Source: Chitinophagaceae bacterium (lineage in GTDB: Bacteria; Bacteroidota; Bacteroidia; Chitinophagales; Chitinophagaceae). Taken from it: 64,000 bases of DNA. The translations under genes were made by a program, and so were the position numbers. The notes beneath the pieces are model-generated. The model saw only the letters and a list, made by a program, of their open reading frames with translations, made no database searches and had not been told where the DNA came from. Of the stretch, positions 25,349 through 35,309 are shown piece after piece (within the stretch, counting starts at the first letter, position 1; every line of letters starts with the position of its first letter). Location of the stretch: positions 434,001-498,000 of the forward strand of contig JADJDJ010000003.1 of assembly GCA_016702745.1 (NCBI GenBank), in the 5' to 3' direction.

Positions 25349-25369
25349 GCTTACCTGACAAAATTTACC

Positions 25370-26701
25370 ATGAAAACAATTCTGATTTCGGCACAGTTCC
25401 TCTTCCTGCCATTCATCATCCTTGCACAGTCTCCCCTGCAATTCGATATTTTTAGCTGTAAGGCTCCGGTGGGATATGTACTAAAGGATAATAAGGAAAA
25501 ACTCTTTTTTGAAAAGATTGAGGGCAGTACTTATTGCCAGCTTTATTTATGGAAGGCCGTAAACGGTGAATCTGATCCTGAAAAAGATTTCGAAAAGGAT
25601 TGGAACAATTTTGCAGTGACCCCCTATCAGGTGAATGCCCCGGAGACAAAGGAAGTGAACATTGCAGACGGATGGACCGTAACCAATGGGGCGGCCCGGG
25701 GGACTTACAACAATATTCAGTTTGTCATCAGTATCAGTACCTACAGCAAGGGCGCTGTTACTTACGCGATCGTATCGGCAATAAATGACAAAAAATACCT
25801 GACCGGTGTAAATCAGTTTATCGCAACAGTTGATCCTGACCTTAAAAAATTTAAACCCGGTAATACAGTTGTAAAATCAACGAACTCCCAACCTGGGCAA
25901 TTGATGAGCATGTCAAAACCCAGTACCAATTTTGATGATGGCTGGATGGCCAGGGCGCTGACCAGCTATGTACAGTTGTATAAATCAAATACTGAAATCA
26001 GGCTGCACTATGTAGATGCTGCACTGGATGATGCCAAATCAAATATGATTGATGCACCCGAATATTACTGGAAACAGTATATAGAACCTTATTTTACTGT
26101 CCGCCAGCCTGAAAAATGGAGTGGTGTGCAATATCCGGTTATCTACTTTATGCAGGGGGCTGCAACCAATAAACAAACGGGTGCTTCCTGTTTTGTAGCA
26201 ATCAAGATTGTATATAACGGAGGTGCCAGACCCATTGTGGTGATCTGTCCTGACCAATCCAGCTATCAGCGGCAGTTTGCCCATCCCAATGACCTGGACC
26301 GGATGCTCAGTTATAATAAGTTTGCCGTAACGGCGAAAGATATCATTGGCAACTGGAAAGGAGGTGGTGGCGGAGGGCTGGAATATTATAACGCGTACAC
26401 AGGAAATTATATGTCCAGCCATACATTATCCACTACTGATGAATTCACTTTTAATGGCAATGGTACATACAGCAGCAGGTATCGTTCGGCCAATATCAAT
26501 GGCGGAAATGCCCAATTTGGCGGACAGGATTTCAAAGGGAAGTTCAGTTGTACAGACTGGCAGCTAAGTGCCACTAACCGTTTCCGTGGAGTTACCACCA
26601 ATTTCAATGCCCAACTAATTGCAGTAAAAGGAGGTTTCCTTCTCTTTCTGCAGGACAAAGCGAACAGCTCCATGCAATACACTTTATACCGTTCAAAATA
26701 A
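25370..26701 (+). CDS. Secreted protein of unknown function, paralogue family A, member 1
   Basis: 443 residues. The signal peptide is MKTILISAQFLFLPFIILAQ. Three regions can be seen. Residues 21-150 begin FDIFSCKAPVGYVLKDNKEKL. A middle domain begins STNFDDGWMARALTSYVQLYK. The C-terminal segment (about 325-443) has GNWKGG, YYNAYTGNYMSSHT, FTFNGNGTYSSRYRS and KGGFLLFLQD, a lipocalin-like beta pattern. The same three-part plan recurs in the genes at 40146 and 41575, so these form a paralogue family. I do not recognise a named family or any catalytic motif. It follows a kinase/regulator pair on the same strand and may be under its control. Confidence 0.75.
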   Translation: MKTILISAQFLFLPFIILAQSPLQFDIFSCKAPVGYVLKDNKEKLFFEKIEGSTYCQLYLWKAVNGESDPEKDFEKDWNNFAVTPYQVNAPETKEVNIADGWTVTNGAARGTYNNIQFVISISTYSKGAVTYAIVSAINDKKYLTGVNQFIATVDPDLKKFKPGNTVVKSTNSQPGQLMSMSKPSTNFDDGWMARALTSYVQLYKSNTEIRLHYVDAALDDAKSNMIDAPEYYWKQYIEPYFTVRQPEKWSGVQYPVIYFMQGAATNKQTGASCFVAIKIVYNGGARPIVVICPDQSSYQRQFAHPNDLDRMLSYNKFAVTAKDIIGNWKGGGGGGLEYYNAYTGNYMSSHTLSTTDEFTFNGNGTYSSRYRSANINGGNAQFGGQDFKGKFSCTDWQLSATNRFRGVTTNFNAQLIAVKGGFLLFLQDKANSSMQYTLYRSK

Positions 26702-26739
26702 AAGCATCAAAACAATTAACCATTCAAACGGGATTTTAT

Positions 26740-27585
26740 ATGAAAAGAAAACAGTCCTTCCCATTGATAAGCATGGCCCTCTTTTTACTGATGTCAACAC
26801 AAGGCCTGCAGGCGCAGACAGAAACCCTTCCTGATATGACATTCCCTTCCCTGCCTTATACACCTAAACTTAAAAAAGGCTGGGTGGGTCAGTATGTTTA
26901 TGAAATTAAGATGGATGGAAAATCAGCCGGGCTTACCGGAGTAAATGAAACCTGGTACAGTGTAAAAGCCAACAACCTTCATTCAGGATTTATTGAATTT
27001 CCAATGGAAGTAAGAGGTGCAATACGGGTTAATCAGCCGGATAAAAATAATGGTACCCGTTGGGAAAGCTGGATTCGGTCAGGAAGCAGCAAAAGCTGGT
27101 CGAATGTGGATGTGCTGATACAAACGTTGCAGCCAATGGCTGGTTTGGCAAAAGATGGGATTACCGGCAAACTGGAAAAAACATTTCGGTATGGCACTGG
27201 TGGTACATGGGCAGATGGCTGGTTGGATAACACTGATCTGCAAATAGATCATACAGAAGGGAAATACAGTTTTGCTGTCCCCTATGTTAGTTATAAAGCA
27301 CCAGGTACGGAAAAACAGGTAAACACGGTTTATAAGCCGCTTAAAGTAGATTCGCTCACAAAGGAAATGAGTCTGATGCATGATTTTCGCGATCTGATCT
27401 TTGTACAGTTCCCTGAATGGAGTATTGTACAGGGTGATTTCAAAGAAGGGCAGCAGGAAATCATCATCCGGAAAAGAATCCCCCTGTTGCTGCAGCAAAC
27501 TGCTTCCAGAGCTGGTAAGGACATTAAATTATCTGCAGCAAAGGGCTATATGGATTTTTATATGGTTTTGAAAAGGATCGGGTAA
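26740..27585 (+). CDS. Secreted protein of unknown function
   Basis: 281 residues. The signal peptide is SMALFLLMSTQGLQAQ, preceded by a charged start MKRKQSFPLI. The mature part is rich in aromatic residues and beta-strand-like (GWVGQYVYEIKMDGKSAGLTG, TWYSVKANNLHSGF, GTGGTWADGWLDNTDLQID). It ends in a helical KGYMDFYMVLKRIG. It starts 38 bases after the preceding secreted protein and is probably cotranscribed. The family is not recognised. Confidence 0.7.
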   Translation: MKRKQSFPLISMALFLLMSTQGLQAQTETLPDMTFPSLPYTPKLKKGWVGQYVYEIKMDGKSAGLTGVNETWYSVKANNLHSGFIEFPMEVRGAIRVNQPDKNNGTRWESWIRSGSSKSWSNVDVLIQTLQPMAGLAKDGITGKLEKTFRYGTGGTWADGWLDNTDLQIDHTEGKYSFAVPYVSYKAPGTEKQVNTVYKPLKVDSLTKEMSLMHDFRDLIFVQFPEWSIVQGDFKEGQQEIIIRKRIPLLLQQTASRAGKDIKLSAAKGYMDFYMVLKRIG

Positions 27586-27611
27586 GCATAGGATGCAGAT
27601 CAGGACTTCCG

Positions 27612-28226
27612 TCAGATCAGTTGCAACTGTACGGCTGTCTTGATCAGCATGGCGATATTTCTGGCATCGAATTTAGCCAGTAAATTTTTCCGGTGGGTAT
27701 CTACCGTAGCCACACTGACAAAAAGTTTGGCAGCAATTTCATTATTGGTCATCCCGCTGGCGATTAATTCCAGTACCTCCTTTTCACGACGGGTAAGAAC
27801 CGGAATTTCAGTGTGGTTGTTTTGAAGCGACTGTGCGGCTTCCACACTGAGATACAATTTCCCTTTCATGACAGAATTGATTCCTTCCATCAGTTCTTCC
27901 TGTGTGGCATTTTTCAGTACATATCCGGAGGCCCCGTTATCCATCATTCGCTGTATGAAGCTTTGTTGATTAAAAGTACTCAGCCCTATTATAAAAATGG
28001 AAGGGTATTTCTTCTTTACCTCTGCGCAAAGATCAATTCCGCTTTTGTCAGGCAGGTTGATATCCATCAGTATTACATCCGGCTGATGCTGCTGTAAAAA
28101 AGCAAGACAGGAAGCTGCATTCATGGCATGGCCCATCCACTCGATCTCTTTTTCCTGCTGCAGCAAAGAACGTATCCCTTCAATAACCATGTAATGATCG
28201 TCAACTATAAATACTTTTGTTATCAT
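27612..28226 (-). CDS. NarL/LuxR-family response regulator
   Basis: 204 residues. The receiver domain starts KVFIVDDHYMVIEGI, with the phospho-acceptor aspartate in DVILMDINLPDKSG near residue 55 and K in LKNAT near 105. The C-terminal LuxR helix-turn-helix is LTRREKEVLELIASGMTNNEIAAKLFVS, followed by ATVDTHRKNLLAKF. It overlaps the kinase gene upstream by four bases (ATGA), so the pair is translationally coupled. It converges with the secreted-protein gene ending at 27585. Confidence 0.94.
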   Translation of the reverse strand: MITKVFIVDDHYMVIEGIRSLLQQEKEIEWMGHAMNAASCLAFLQQHQPDVILMDINLPDKSGIDLCAEVKKKYPSIFIIGLSTFNQQSFIQRMMDNGASGYVLKNATQEELMEGINSVMKGKLYLSVEAAQSLQNNHTEIPVLTRREKEVLELIASGMTNNEIAAKLFVSVATVDTHRKNLLAKFDARNIAMLIKTAVQLQLI

Positions 28227-30171
28227 GGCAGATCCAATTCAATATGAACAGAAGTCCCCTGTCCGGGTTGTGTATCAATATCCATTTTGCCTTTCAAAAA
28301 ATCAACCCGGTTACGGATATTGTTCCAGCCAATACCACTACCCTGTCTGAGCAGGGATTTATCAAAGCCTCTGCCATCGTCCTCCACAGTAACTGTCAGT
28401 TGCTGTTCCCGCCTGGACAGCTGTACAATTGCATTTCGTGCTCCGGCATGTTTCATGGTATTATTTAATAATTCCTGTACTACCCTATAAACGGTAATGG
28501 AAATGGTCTGATCAATGTGGGCATCCTGCATACCAATAGACTGGTAACTGACTTGTAATGCACCGGATTGATTAATATCGTTACAAAAGTCTTTTATCGC
28601 TGCATCAAGTCCGAATTTCACCAGTGCTTCAGGCATCATATTATGAGCCACTCTGCGCATTTCGCGGATAGAGCTATCGAGCATATCCATGCTTCTTTCA
28701 AAAGCCTGCTGGTTTTCTGCTGTCATGATCAGATTTCCTTTCATACTGTTTAAAGAATATTTGATTCCGGATAACATTCCTCCCAACCCATCGTGCAGGT
28801 CCTTGGCCAGCCGGGTTCTCTCCTGCTCCTCTCCTTTTAAAACCGCCTCAGTAGCCATCAGTTTTTTTTCCGTTTCCAGTTCATTAATCCGCTGCTGCTG
28901 TAATCTTTGCTTCTGACGGTAGTTACGGTACAACAATGCAGATAGTAAAAGAATAGCCGCAGTCCCAAAGATCAGTATCCTGTTGAGCAGACTCTTCCGC
29001 TGTATGGAGGCTTCCTGCTGACTGATTTGCTTATCTTTTTTGGCTGTTTCATATTTTTTTTCGAGGTCAGCGGTACTGCTCAGCACCCTTTCATTCAGCG
29101 AGGCATCTGTAATCGAATCGGCTTTTTGTCTGGCAAAGTTTGACTCTCCGAAATTCCCTTCCCTTGCCGCGATATAAGATAATACTGTATAACTGTTTTT
29201 GAGTTCATCCCTAAGGCTGTCTGCCTGGGCGATTGCAAGTCCTTCCCGTATATAACGATAGGCTTCTGATTGTTATTATTGAAATATTGTGCATACGCCA
29301 TATTATAAAGTGAACTGGCCAGCATCTGGCGGCTTTGCAGTTCTCTTGACAATGCGAGTGATTTTCCGGCAGCAACCAGCATCTGATCAAATTTTTTCAT
29401 CGAAGCCAGCAGGTTACATTGATAACCATAAATAACCCCTTCTGCGTATTTATCATTTGTCTTTTTTGATTCACGAATGGCAATTTCATAATAATGTAAT
29501 GCACTGTCCTGTATTCTCAATCCCTCATAACACTGCGCCAGGGTGGAGTATACTCTGTTGATATAGCCATTTTTCACGCTGGCATACTGCTCCTGGTAAA
29601 GCCCATGCAAGGCAGCATCGGCCCCTTTCCTGTATTGACCCAGATTATAATAACAATTGGCCAGATTATGCCAGGCTCCGGAATACTTGGCCGAATCTTT
29701 TTTTTCTTCGATAATATTTTTTACCTGCATGGTGTAATCCAGCTGCTGCTCGTAATTGCCGAGATAGGAGTTGATGATTCCCATATTATTCAACATGGTA
29801 ACTACCATGGAACTATCTTTCAGTCTGCGGGCCACAACCAATCCGTTAACAGACAAACTAAGCGCCTCCTCATAACTTCCCTTTGTATAAGCCAATACGG
29901 CTCCCTGCTGATAATAATAATAAATACCCCTGTCAAACTTCAGGGACTCGGCCAGCTCCTTCCCTTTTTGCAGATAATAAGCCGAGGAATCCTGGTTATT
30001 TGTTTCATACCAACTGGCCAGTGTCAGCAACAACATGGCACGGCTGGTATCAGGCTTTGATTGCTGAAGCAGGCTCAACAAACTATCAACCTTCCTTTGC
30101 TGATCGGTTCGCTGAGCCGGGGCTACAGTTGAAATAATAATACTACAGAAAAAAATAAATACTGATTTCAT
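28223..30171 (-). CDS. TPR-sensor histidine kinase, frameshifted near 29270-29280
   Basis: From the ATG at 30171 there is a signal sequence (MKSVFIFFCSIIISTVAPAQ). Tetratricopeptide-like repeats of about 40 residues follow (ASWYETNNQDSSAYYLQKGKELAESL and similar). The frame shifts within AATAATAACAATCAG at about 29270-29280. The new frame continues EAYRYIREGLAIAQADSLRDELKNS, so adding one base rejoins the repeats. Then come a coiled coil, one membrane helix (ILIFGTAAILLLSALLY) and a HisKA_3 kinase with its histidine in AKDLHDGLGGM and DDGRGFD in the ATPase domain. The joined length is about 649 residues. Its regulator gene follows with a four-base overlap. Confidence 0.85.
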
Positions 30172-30354
30172 AGTTGCACCCTTTCCCGCTTTTAACAAAT
30201 AAACAATTTTAACACCGGCTTCCACCTCCCCTTTTTCCATGATTTTCTGAATGAATGGAATATCCTTCTTTTCCGGGATACAGATAAAGTAAATGTAAAG
30301 CCATATTTACAGTGTAAACCAGTAAAGTTTCTCACACTGAAAATACCAGACGAA

Positions 30355-31524
30355 ATGAAAACTACTAAACATCCTCTCCGTTCGTTTCTGCTAAGATTTG
30401 TACTCTGTTTCCCGGCAATGCTCTTTGCGGGATATGGCCTTGCCCAGAAAGAAGACAGTATCATGGTAAATATCTGGGCTGATAAACTTTTCTGTAAAAC
30501 TGAAATGGAGGATGCCATAGCCGACGGGAAAGGTAATGAGGCCTTCGTTCAATACCATTGGGCCATCGTAGATGCCAATAACGGGGCTCTTTCCAAAAAT
30601 GGTATCCAGTCTAACCTGGATATTAAAATGTTGTTCAGTGGCAATAATTACCCGTTGAACAAAATGATCTTTGGTGAAAAAGCTGTACGTGAAAACGAGA
30701 TATTGGTAATTATTCCTGTGGTATGGGAACAGGACAAAACAGGACCGGATGTGGTAAAGGCCTTTAACCAGAACATGGTCTCCTGCATGAATATGATTGC
30801 AAGCCAGTTACCTGCCAAATATGCACCTCTCCGCACCAACTATAGCAATAGTATTGCCGGATACTATAACGGTATATCCGCCGATGTAGATAAGGTCAGA
30901 ACATTGAGCTGGAATTCCTTTTCCGGACTCCCTTCCTTTAAAACCCTTTTGGAGCACGTGCGGGGAAGCGGTGCCACACGACCGGTGGGTATCAGCAGCA
31001 ATTTCGAATTTACCCCGGCCATCTTCACTTTTTCAAGAGCCTCCATGCGTTATCTGGAATACCTGGCTTTTTCCAATTCGGGGAGTGCTATGGCAAAGTT
31101 TCAGGCCAACTATGTTGAAGAGGTTTTCGGAGATCCCAATAACCGGCCCAGCTATACTGTTTTTATCAGCCTTCAGAAAAAACCGATCTATTCTTCTGTC
31201 ATCAATCCTCCGCCCCCTGTAGTCCCCCCGCCCTATCAGGTTGGAATCTGGGAAGGCAGCTGGGATGGTTTAGCTGATCCTTTCTTTAAAATGAAGATCA
31301 GTGCGGATGGTTTCTTTCAGTTGTATGATTACTACAATACAGCCCGGCAAAGCGGGACCTATACGATGACTAATGACCAGTTCAGTGGTAAAATTACCCT
31401 GAACAGCAAAAAATATGAATTAACCGGAAACCTGAACCGGACAGCCGGTACCTTATCCGGCAGCTGGAAGTACAACGATGGTTTCACTGCTAAATCCGGA
31501 ACATGGTCTTTGAGAAAACAATAA
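30355..31524 (+). CDS. Secreted protein with proline-rich linker and C-terminal beta domain
   Basis: 389 residues. The signal peptide (about 1-31) ends FAGYGLAQ. Residues 32-285 form an unrecognised domain with VNIWADKLFCKTEMEDAI, VIIPVVWEQ and TVFISLQKKP. A linker PPPPVVPPPYQ follows, then a C-terminal domain of about 90 residues (IWEGSWDGLADPFFKMKISADG, GTYTMTNDQFSGKITL, GTLSGSWKYNDGF) that resembles small lipocalin-like or extracellular beta-barrels. The last domain recalls, in pattern only, the C-terminus of family A proteins nearby. The function is unknown. Confidence 0.72.
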   Translation: MKTTKHPLRSFLLRFVLCFPAMLFAGYGLAQKEDSIMVNIWADKLFCKTEMEDAIADGKGNEAFVQYHWAIVDANNGALSKNGIQSNLDIKMLFSGNNYPLNKMIFGEKAVRENEILVIIPVVWEQDKTGPDVVKAFNQNMVSCMNMIASQLPAKYAPLRTNYSNSIAGYYNGISADVDKVRTLSWNSFSGLPSFKTLLEHVRGSGATRPVGISSNFEFTPAIFTFSRASMRYLEYLAFSNSGSAMAKFQANYVEEVFGDPNNRPSYTVFISLQKKPIYSSVINPPPPVVPPPYQVGIWEGSWDGLADPFFKMKISADGFFQLYDYYNTARQSGTYTMTNDQFSGKITLNSKKYELTGNLNRTAGTLSGSWKYNDGFTAKSGTWSLRKQ

Positions 31525-31561
31525 CCTTATCACAATCTGTAAAACATCTAATTTTTTACCA

Positions 31562-32620
31562 ATGAAAAAATGGATTTTTTTCTGTTTAAGCGGCCTTGTA
31601 GGCGGCACAATGTTCACCGCTTGTTCCAGGCCTGATGATTCAGCTGATATCCAGCCTCCTCATGTGAAAGCAGTTTATGCAGCAGGCTATTATTCCCTTG
31701 CCGGCAAAACCTATACAGCCTTATGGAAGGGTGGCCGCGCCACTGTTTTTGATTCCAGTGCCGTTCCAATGGACATGTTTGTGAATGGAAATGATCTTTA
31801 TATCAGTGGAATAAAGAATTCAAAGGGATATTTCTGGAAAAATGGAATGGCAACACAGCTCAGTACGGATCCGGTTTATGGATATGTAATCGCCAATTCA
31901 GTTTCCGTCTCCGGTACAGATGTACATATCGCCGGAATGGCCGAGGAGTCTGTCACTTATCGCAAACAGGCGATCTACTGGAAAAATAATGTACCCGTAA
32001 TGCTGAATGCCGGAAGCAATACAGAAAACTCCTATGCGCAATCCGTGGGTGTAAGCGGATCAGATGTGTATGTCGCCGGTTACAAAACAATCATTGGTGG
32101 TGGCACGGCTGTTGTACTCTGGAAAAACGGAACAGCTACCGATCTGATCAGCAGTCCTTCTGTGGACTATGGCAATATCAATCTCTATATATCGGGTTCA
32201 GATGTATATGTGACCTGCTATGAATATAATTTCCCCGCCACTGAACAGATCAGGCTCTGGAAAAACGGGACACCGGTCAGTTTCCCAGCTTCTCCTTTAG
32301 GTGCAGTACCAAGCTGTCTTTTTGTTAATGGCACAGATGTTTATATCGGTGGTTTTGAAAGAGAAGGGACTCCATCCAATACCAATGCTGTTCCCAGATA
32401 CTGGAAAAATGGCGTTGCCGTTTCTCTGGGCGATTCACCAAATGGAGCTGATATAGTTCGTAGCATTTATGTGGATGGAACCGATGTGTATGCCGGGGGC
32501 ACTATCGGATCAACAATGAGTGCTTCCAATCCTGTGGTTTGGAAAAATGCAGTCCCTTATACATTGACCGGTACCATCAACAATCCATACGGAGAAATAA
32601 TGACTGTTTTTGTAAAATAA
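31562..32620 (+). CDS. Lipoprotein with seven WKNG repeats, predicted beta-propeller
   Basis: 352 residues. The N-terminus MKKWIFFCLSGLVGGTMFTACS is a lipoprotein signal with the cysteine at residue 21. The mature part has seven repeats of roughly 45 residues, each containing a WK-N/G-G motif (LWKGGRATVF, FWKNGMATQL, YWKNNVPVML, LWKNGTATDL, LWKNGTPVSF, YWKNGVAVSL, VWKNAVPYTL). Most are preceded by V-x-G-x-D-V-Y-x-x-G. Seven regular repeats suggest a seven-bladed propeller displayed on the cell envelope. The ligand or enzymatic role is unknown. Confidence 0.8.
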   Translation: MKKWIFFCLSGLVGGTMFTACSRPDDSADIQPPHVKAVYAAGYYSLAGKTYTALWKGGRATVFDSSAVPMDMFVNGNDLYISGIKNSKGYFWKNGMATQLSTDPVYGYVIANSVSVSGTDVHIAGMAEESVTYRKQAIYWKNNVPVMLNAGSNTENSYAQSVGVSGSDVYVAGYKTIIGGGTAVVLWKNGTATDLISSPSVDYGNINLYISGSDVYVTCYEYNFPATEQIRLWKNGTPVSFPASPLGAVPSCLFVNGTDVYIGGFEREGTPSNTNAVPRYWKNGVAVSLGDSPNGADIVRSIYVDGTDVYAGGTIGSTMSASNPVVWKNAVPYTLTGTINNPYGEIMTVFVK

Positions 32621-32642
32621 TCACCTTCAATTGAAAGGAACC

Positions 32643-35298
32643 ATGAAAAAAAGCAATCCTCCTCCTGCTTGCACTAACCCAGGCCGTCTTTTTTATTGCA
32701 GCACAACCCGATAAAAAACCGGCCCCCAAACCAACGAATCAGCCAGATATGAACAAAATGCTGGAAGAAGCCATGAAGAGTGAGGGTATGAGCAAAGAAG
32801 AGATGGAGGAAATGAAAAAAATGATGAAGGAGGTAATGCCTGCATTAAATGAAGTCAATGCGAAAACGGCCGACTACCCTGAATTTACCAATAACAGGCA
32901 ACTGATCCCCAAAAAGGACCCGGCAAAGATCGCAGCCTTCGCCAAAAAAGTATTGACCCAACCAGAAATAGGCGCTTATGCAAACGGGCTTTATGCTAAG
33001 ATGATGGCGAAAGCTGATCCGGCTGAAATGGCCATGGTAAAAAAAGTAGTGGCAGCAACTCCCGGGGCAACGGATATCGCCAATGCGGCCATGGTTGCCA
33101 TGCTCCAGGGACATCCCGAGGCGGCGCTGGCGCTTATCATCAAAGCAGTGGCTACTGATCCGGCTGACCTGAACTTTCAAAATAATATGGGCGCCCTGCT
33201 AACCAGCTACGGTTATCCTGAACAAGGTATGCCTGTGCTTAAAAAACTAAAGAAAGAGATGCCCTGGAACAGTACGGTACTGAATAATATCGGCCAGGCC
33301 TGGCTGAGCGCCGGCGAAGTTGACAGTGCCAATCGCTATTTACATGCCGCGGTCCGTGTCAACCCACAACACCATGAAGCTAAATCCGGTGAAGGACTGG
33401 TGCAGGAATCAAAAGGCGATCATGAAAAAGCCGGTCAAACATATGAAGAAGCCATGCATAACTCTGTCAACCCCTTTATTGAGCAGGTACTGAAAAATAA
33501 CAAGGGGCAGAAAGCAACCGCAAACCTTGACTTTGAAAAGATCAAACGCAATCTGGCAATTTATGAGTATTTCCCCAAAGACTGGATGCCGGAAGTACCG
33601 GTGCTGCATAATAATGTGAAATACTACAACGAGGATTATGGCATGATCCATGGATACAAGGAGATGATCCGGCAACTGGGCGAACGGATCAAGGATATGA
33701 CCAAAACATTGGGTGGTGAGCTGGATGAGCTCACAGAAAGTCAATGGAATGAAAAGGATAATGAGAAGAAGTTTGTTAACGAAATGATGAAATCCAGTAT
33801 GAAGGGCCTCAGTTGGATGAGCAAGCCCGCTGTGGTGGTATTGGGTGTTTTGTCGGCCTATACCACCAAATGGCATTTGGACTATGTGGATACCCTGAAA
33901 AAGATAGGTGAATGGAAATACCAGCTGGAAGTCAAAAAAAATAAAGAGATCGATGCGATCTATAAACAGATCCGTGACCAGTATGGTACAACCTGCCAGC
34001 AATTCAAGGGGCAACTGGACAAACTGGAAAACGATTTTATGCAACTGGTCAATCCCCGTTTACGGGACCTGCTGGTGAGAAAGACCGAAGAATACCGGCA
34101 ATGGCTGAATGCTTGGTGTACCTGGAACTGGTATGTTACCGGAAATACCAAGAACATCATCCTCATCCAGGATATCAATTTCACGAATTACCTGGCAGAA
34201 ATGTATACACATATCGTAACCTCCATGGAAGTAAAAATGGAACATTGCAATCCTCCCGTGAGAGAGGTGAAGGAAGTGATCAACCCGCCAGAGATACCCA
34301 ACTTCACCTGCCCGGCTGTGGTGAGTATACCTGCGGGGCAGGAATGGGAAGACCTCGTGGCAGGGGCTAAAGATCTTGATAAGAACAATTCCCTGATTAA
34401 AAAAACAGATATACCGGTCCCCAATACCTCGGTGGCCTATGGAACCAAAGGAATGGTGGCCGAACCGGGGAGGTCTTCCTTTATCAAAACAGCAAATGGA
34501 AGTATAAGCCCGGGATTGGTCAATGACAAGGCTGATGCGGAAAACCAGGGATCCCTGTTAAGTGAGTATAAACAATTGCTCAGGGAATATGGTGATGAGG
34601 CAGTAAAAAACCTGGACCCAACCAACAGAGAGCTGGAGTCTGTCCAGGATAAAGCTATGGCCTCGGGAAGAAAAGAACTGATCAGGCTTTTGAACCTCGA
34701 CGTAAAGGGTTTGCTATCCCCGAAAGAAATAGAAAAAATGGACTGGCTGGGAGAGTTGCTGATCAAGCAGCACCAGCTTAATCTCAAAAGAAACAGCACC
34801 CAGGTAAATAAATTGATCGAGAAGATGATGGAGGTTGATTGCTCAGGTGGTAGTGAAGCAAAAAAACAAACCGACCGGCACAAAGAAGCCATTGATAAAA
34901 CACGCAAATCCATTGAAGAGGAGAAAACAGCCATGGAACAGAACGCAGAAAAGATCAAGAACCTGCTGAACAGCGTGAATGATCCTAAAGCCAGGCAAAT
35001 AATGGAAGACGCTATCAAACTGAAAGAAGATTTTCAAGCTGGCAAAATGGATTTTGATAAGTATTATGATGCGCTGGGCGATATCACCAGCAACCTTGAG
35101 AAAATAGGAAGCCTCGAAACTTCGGATAAAATACTTGAAGCTTATAAGATTCTTGATAACTCAAGACAGAGCGCTGCCATTATCCAGCAAGGGCCGCAGG
35201 TGCTGAATAGTATTGAAAAGCACGGAATTCAGTCAACAGTCAGCAGTGGACCGCAGGCACCCGGCACATTCACACCCAACAAAACATTATTTCAATAA
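32643..35298 (+). CDS. Large secreted TPR-containing protein, frameshifted at 32646-32652
   Basis: The obvious start is ATG at 32643. The A7 run right after it (32646-32652) puts the signal peptide out of frame; with six A residues the reading is MKKAILLLLALTQAVFFIAAQ and then the long frame, 884 residues in all. After a methionine- and lysine-rich helical segment come TPR-like units (residues about 120-230: AALALIIKAVATDPADLNF, NNIGQAWLSAGEVDSANRYL). A long region of coiled coil and a hydrophobic stretch (KPAVVVLGVLSAYTTKW) follow. The last third is again helical and charged. The function is unknown. The gene lies in a run of secreted-protein genes, 11 bases before the next one. Confidence 0.8.
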
Positions 35299-35309
35299 TA
35301 AACCAATTT

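Noticed and set aside
33409..34044. A 211-codon minus-strand frame rich in hydrophobic residues inside the large TPR gene
   Set aside because: It is the antisense shadow of a lysine-, glutamate- and asparagine-rich coding region, which automatically gives phenylalanine- and leucine-rich translations.
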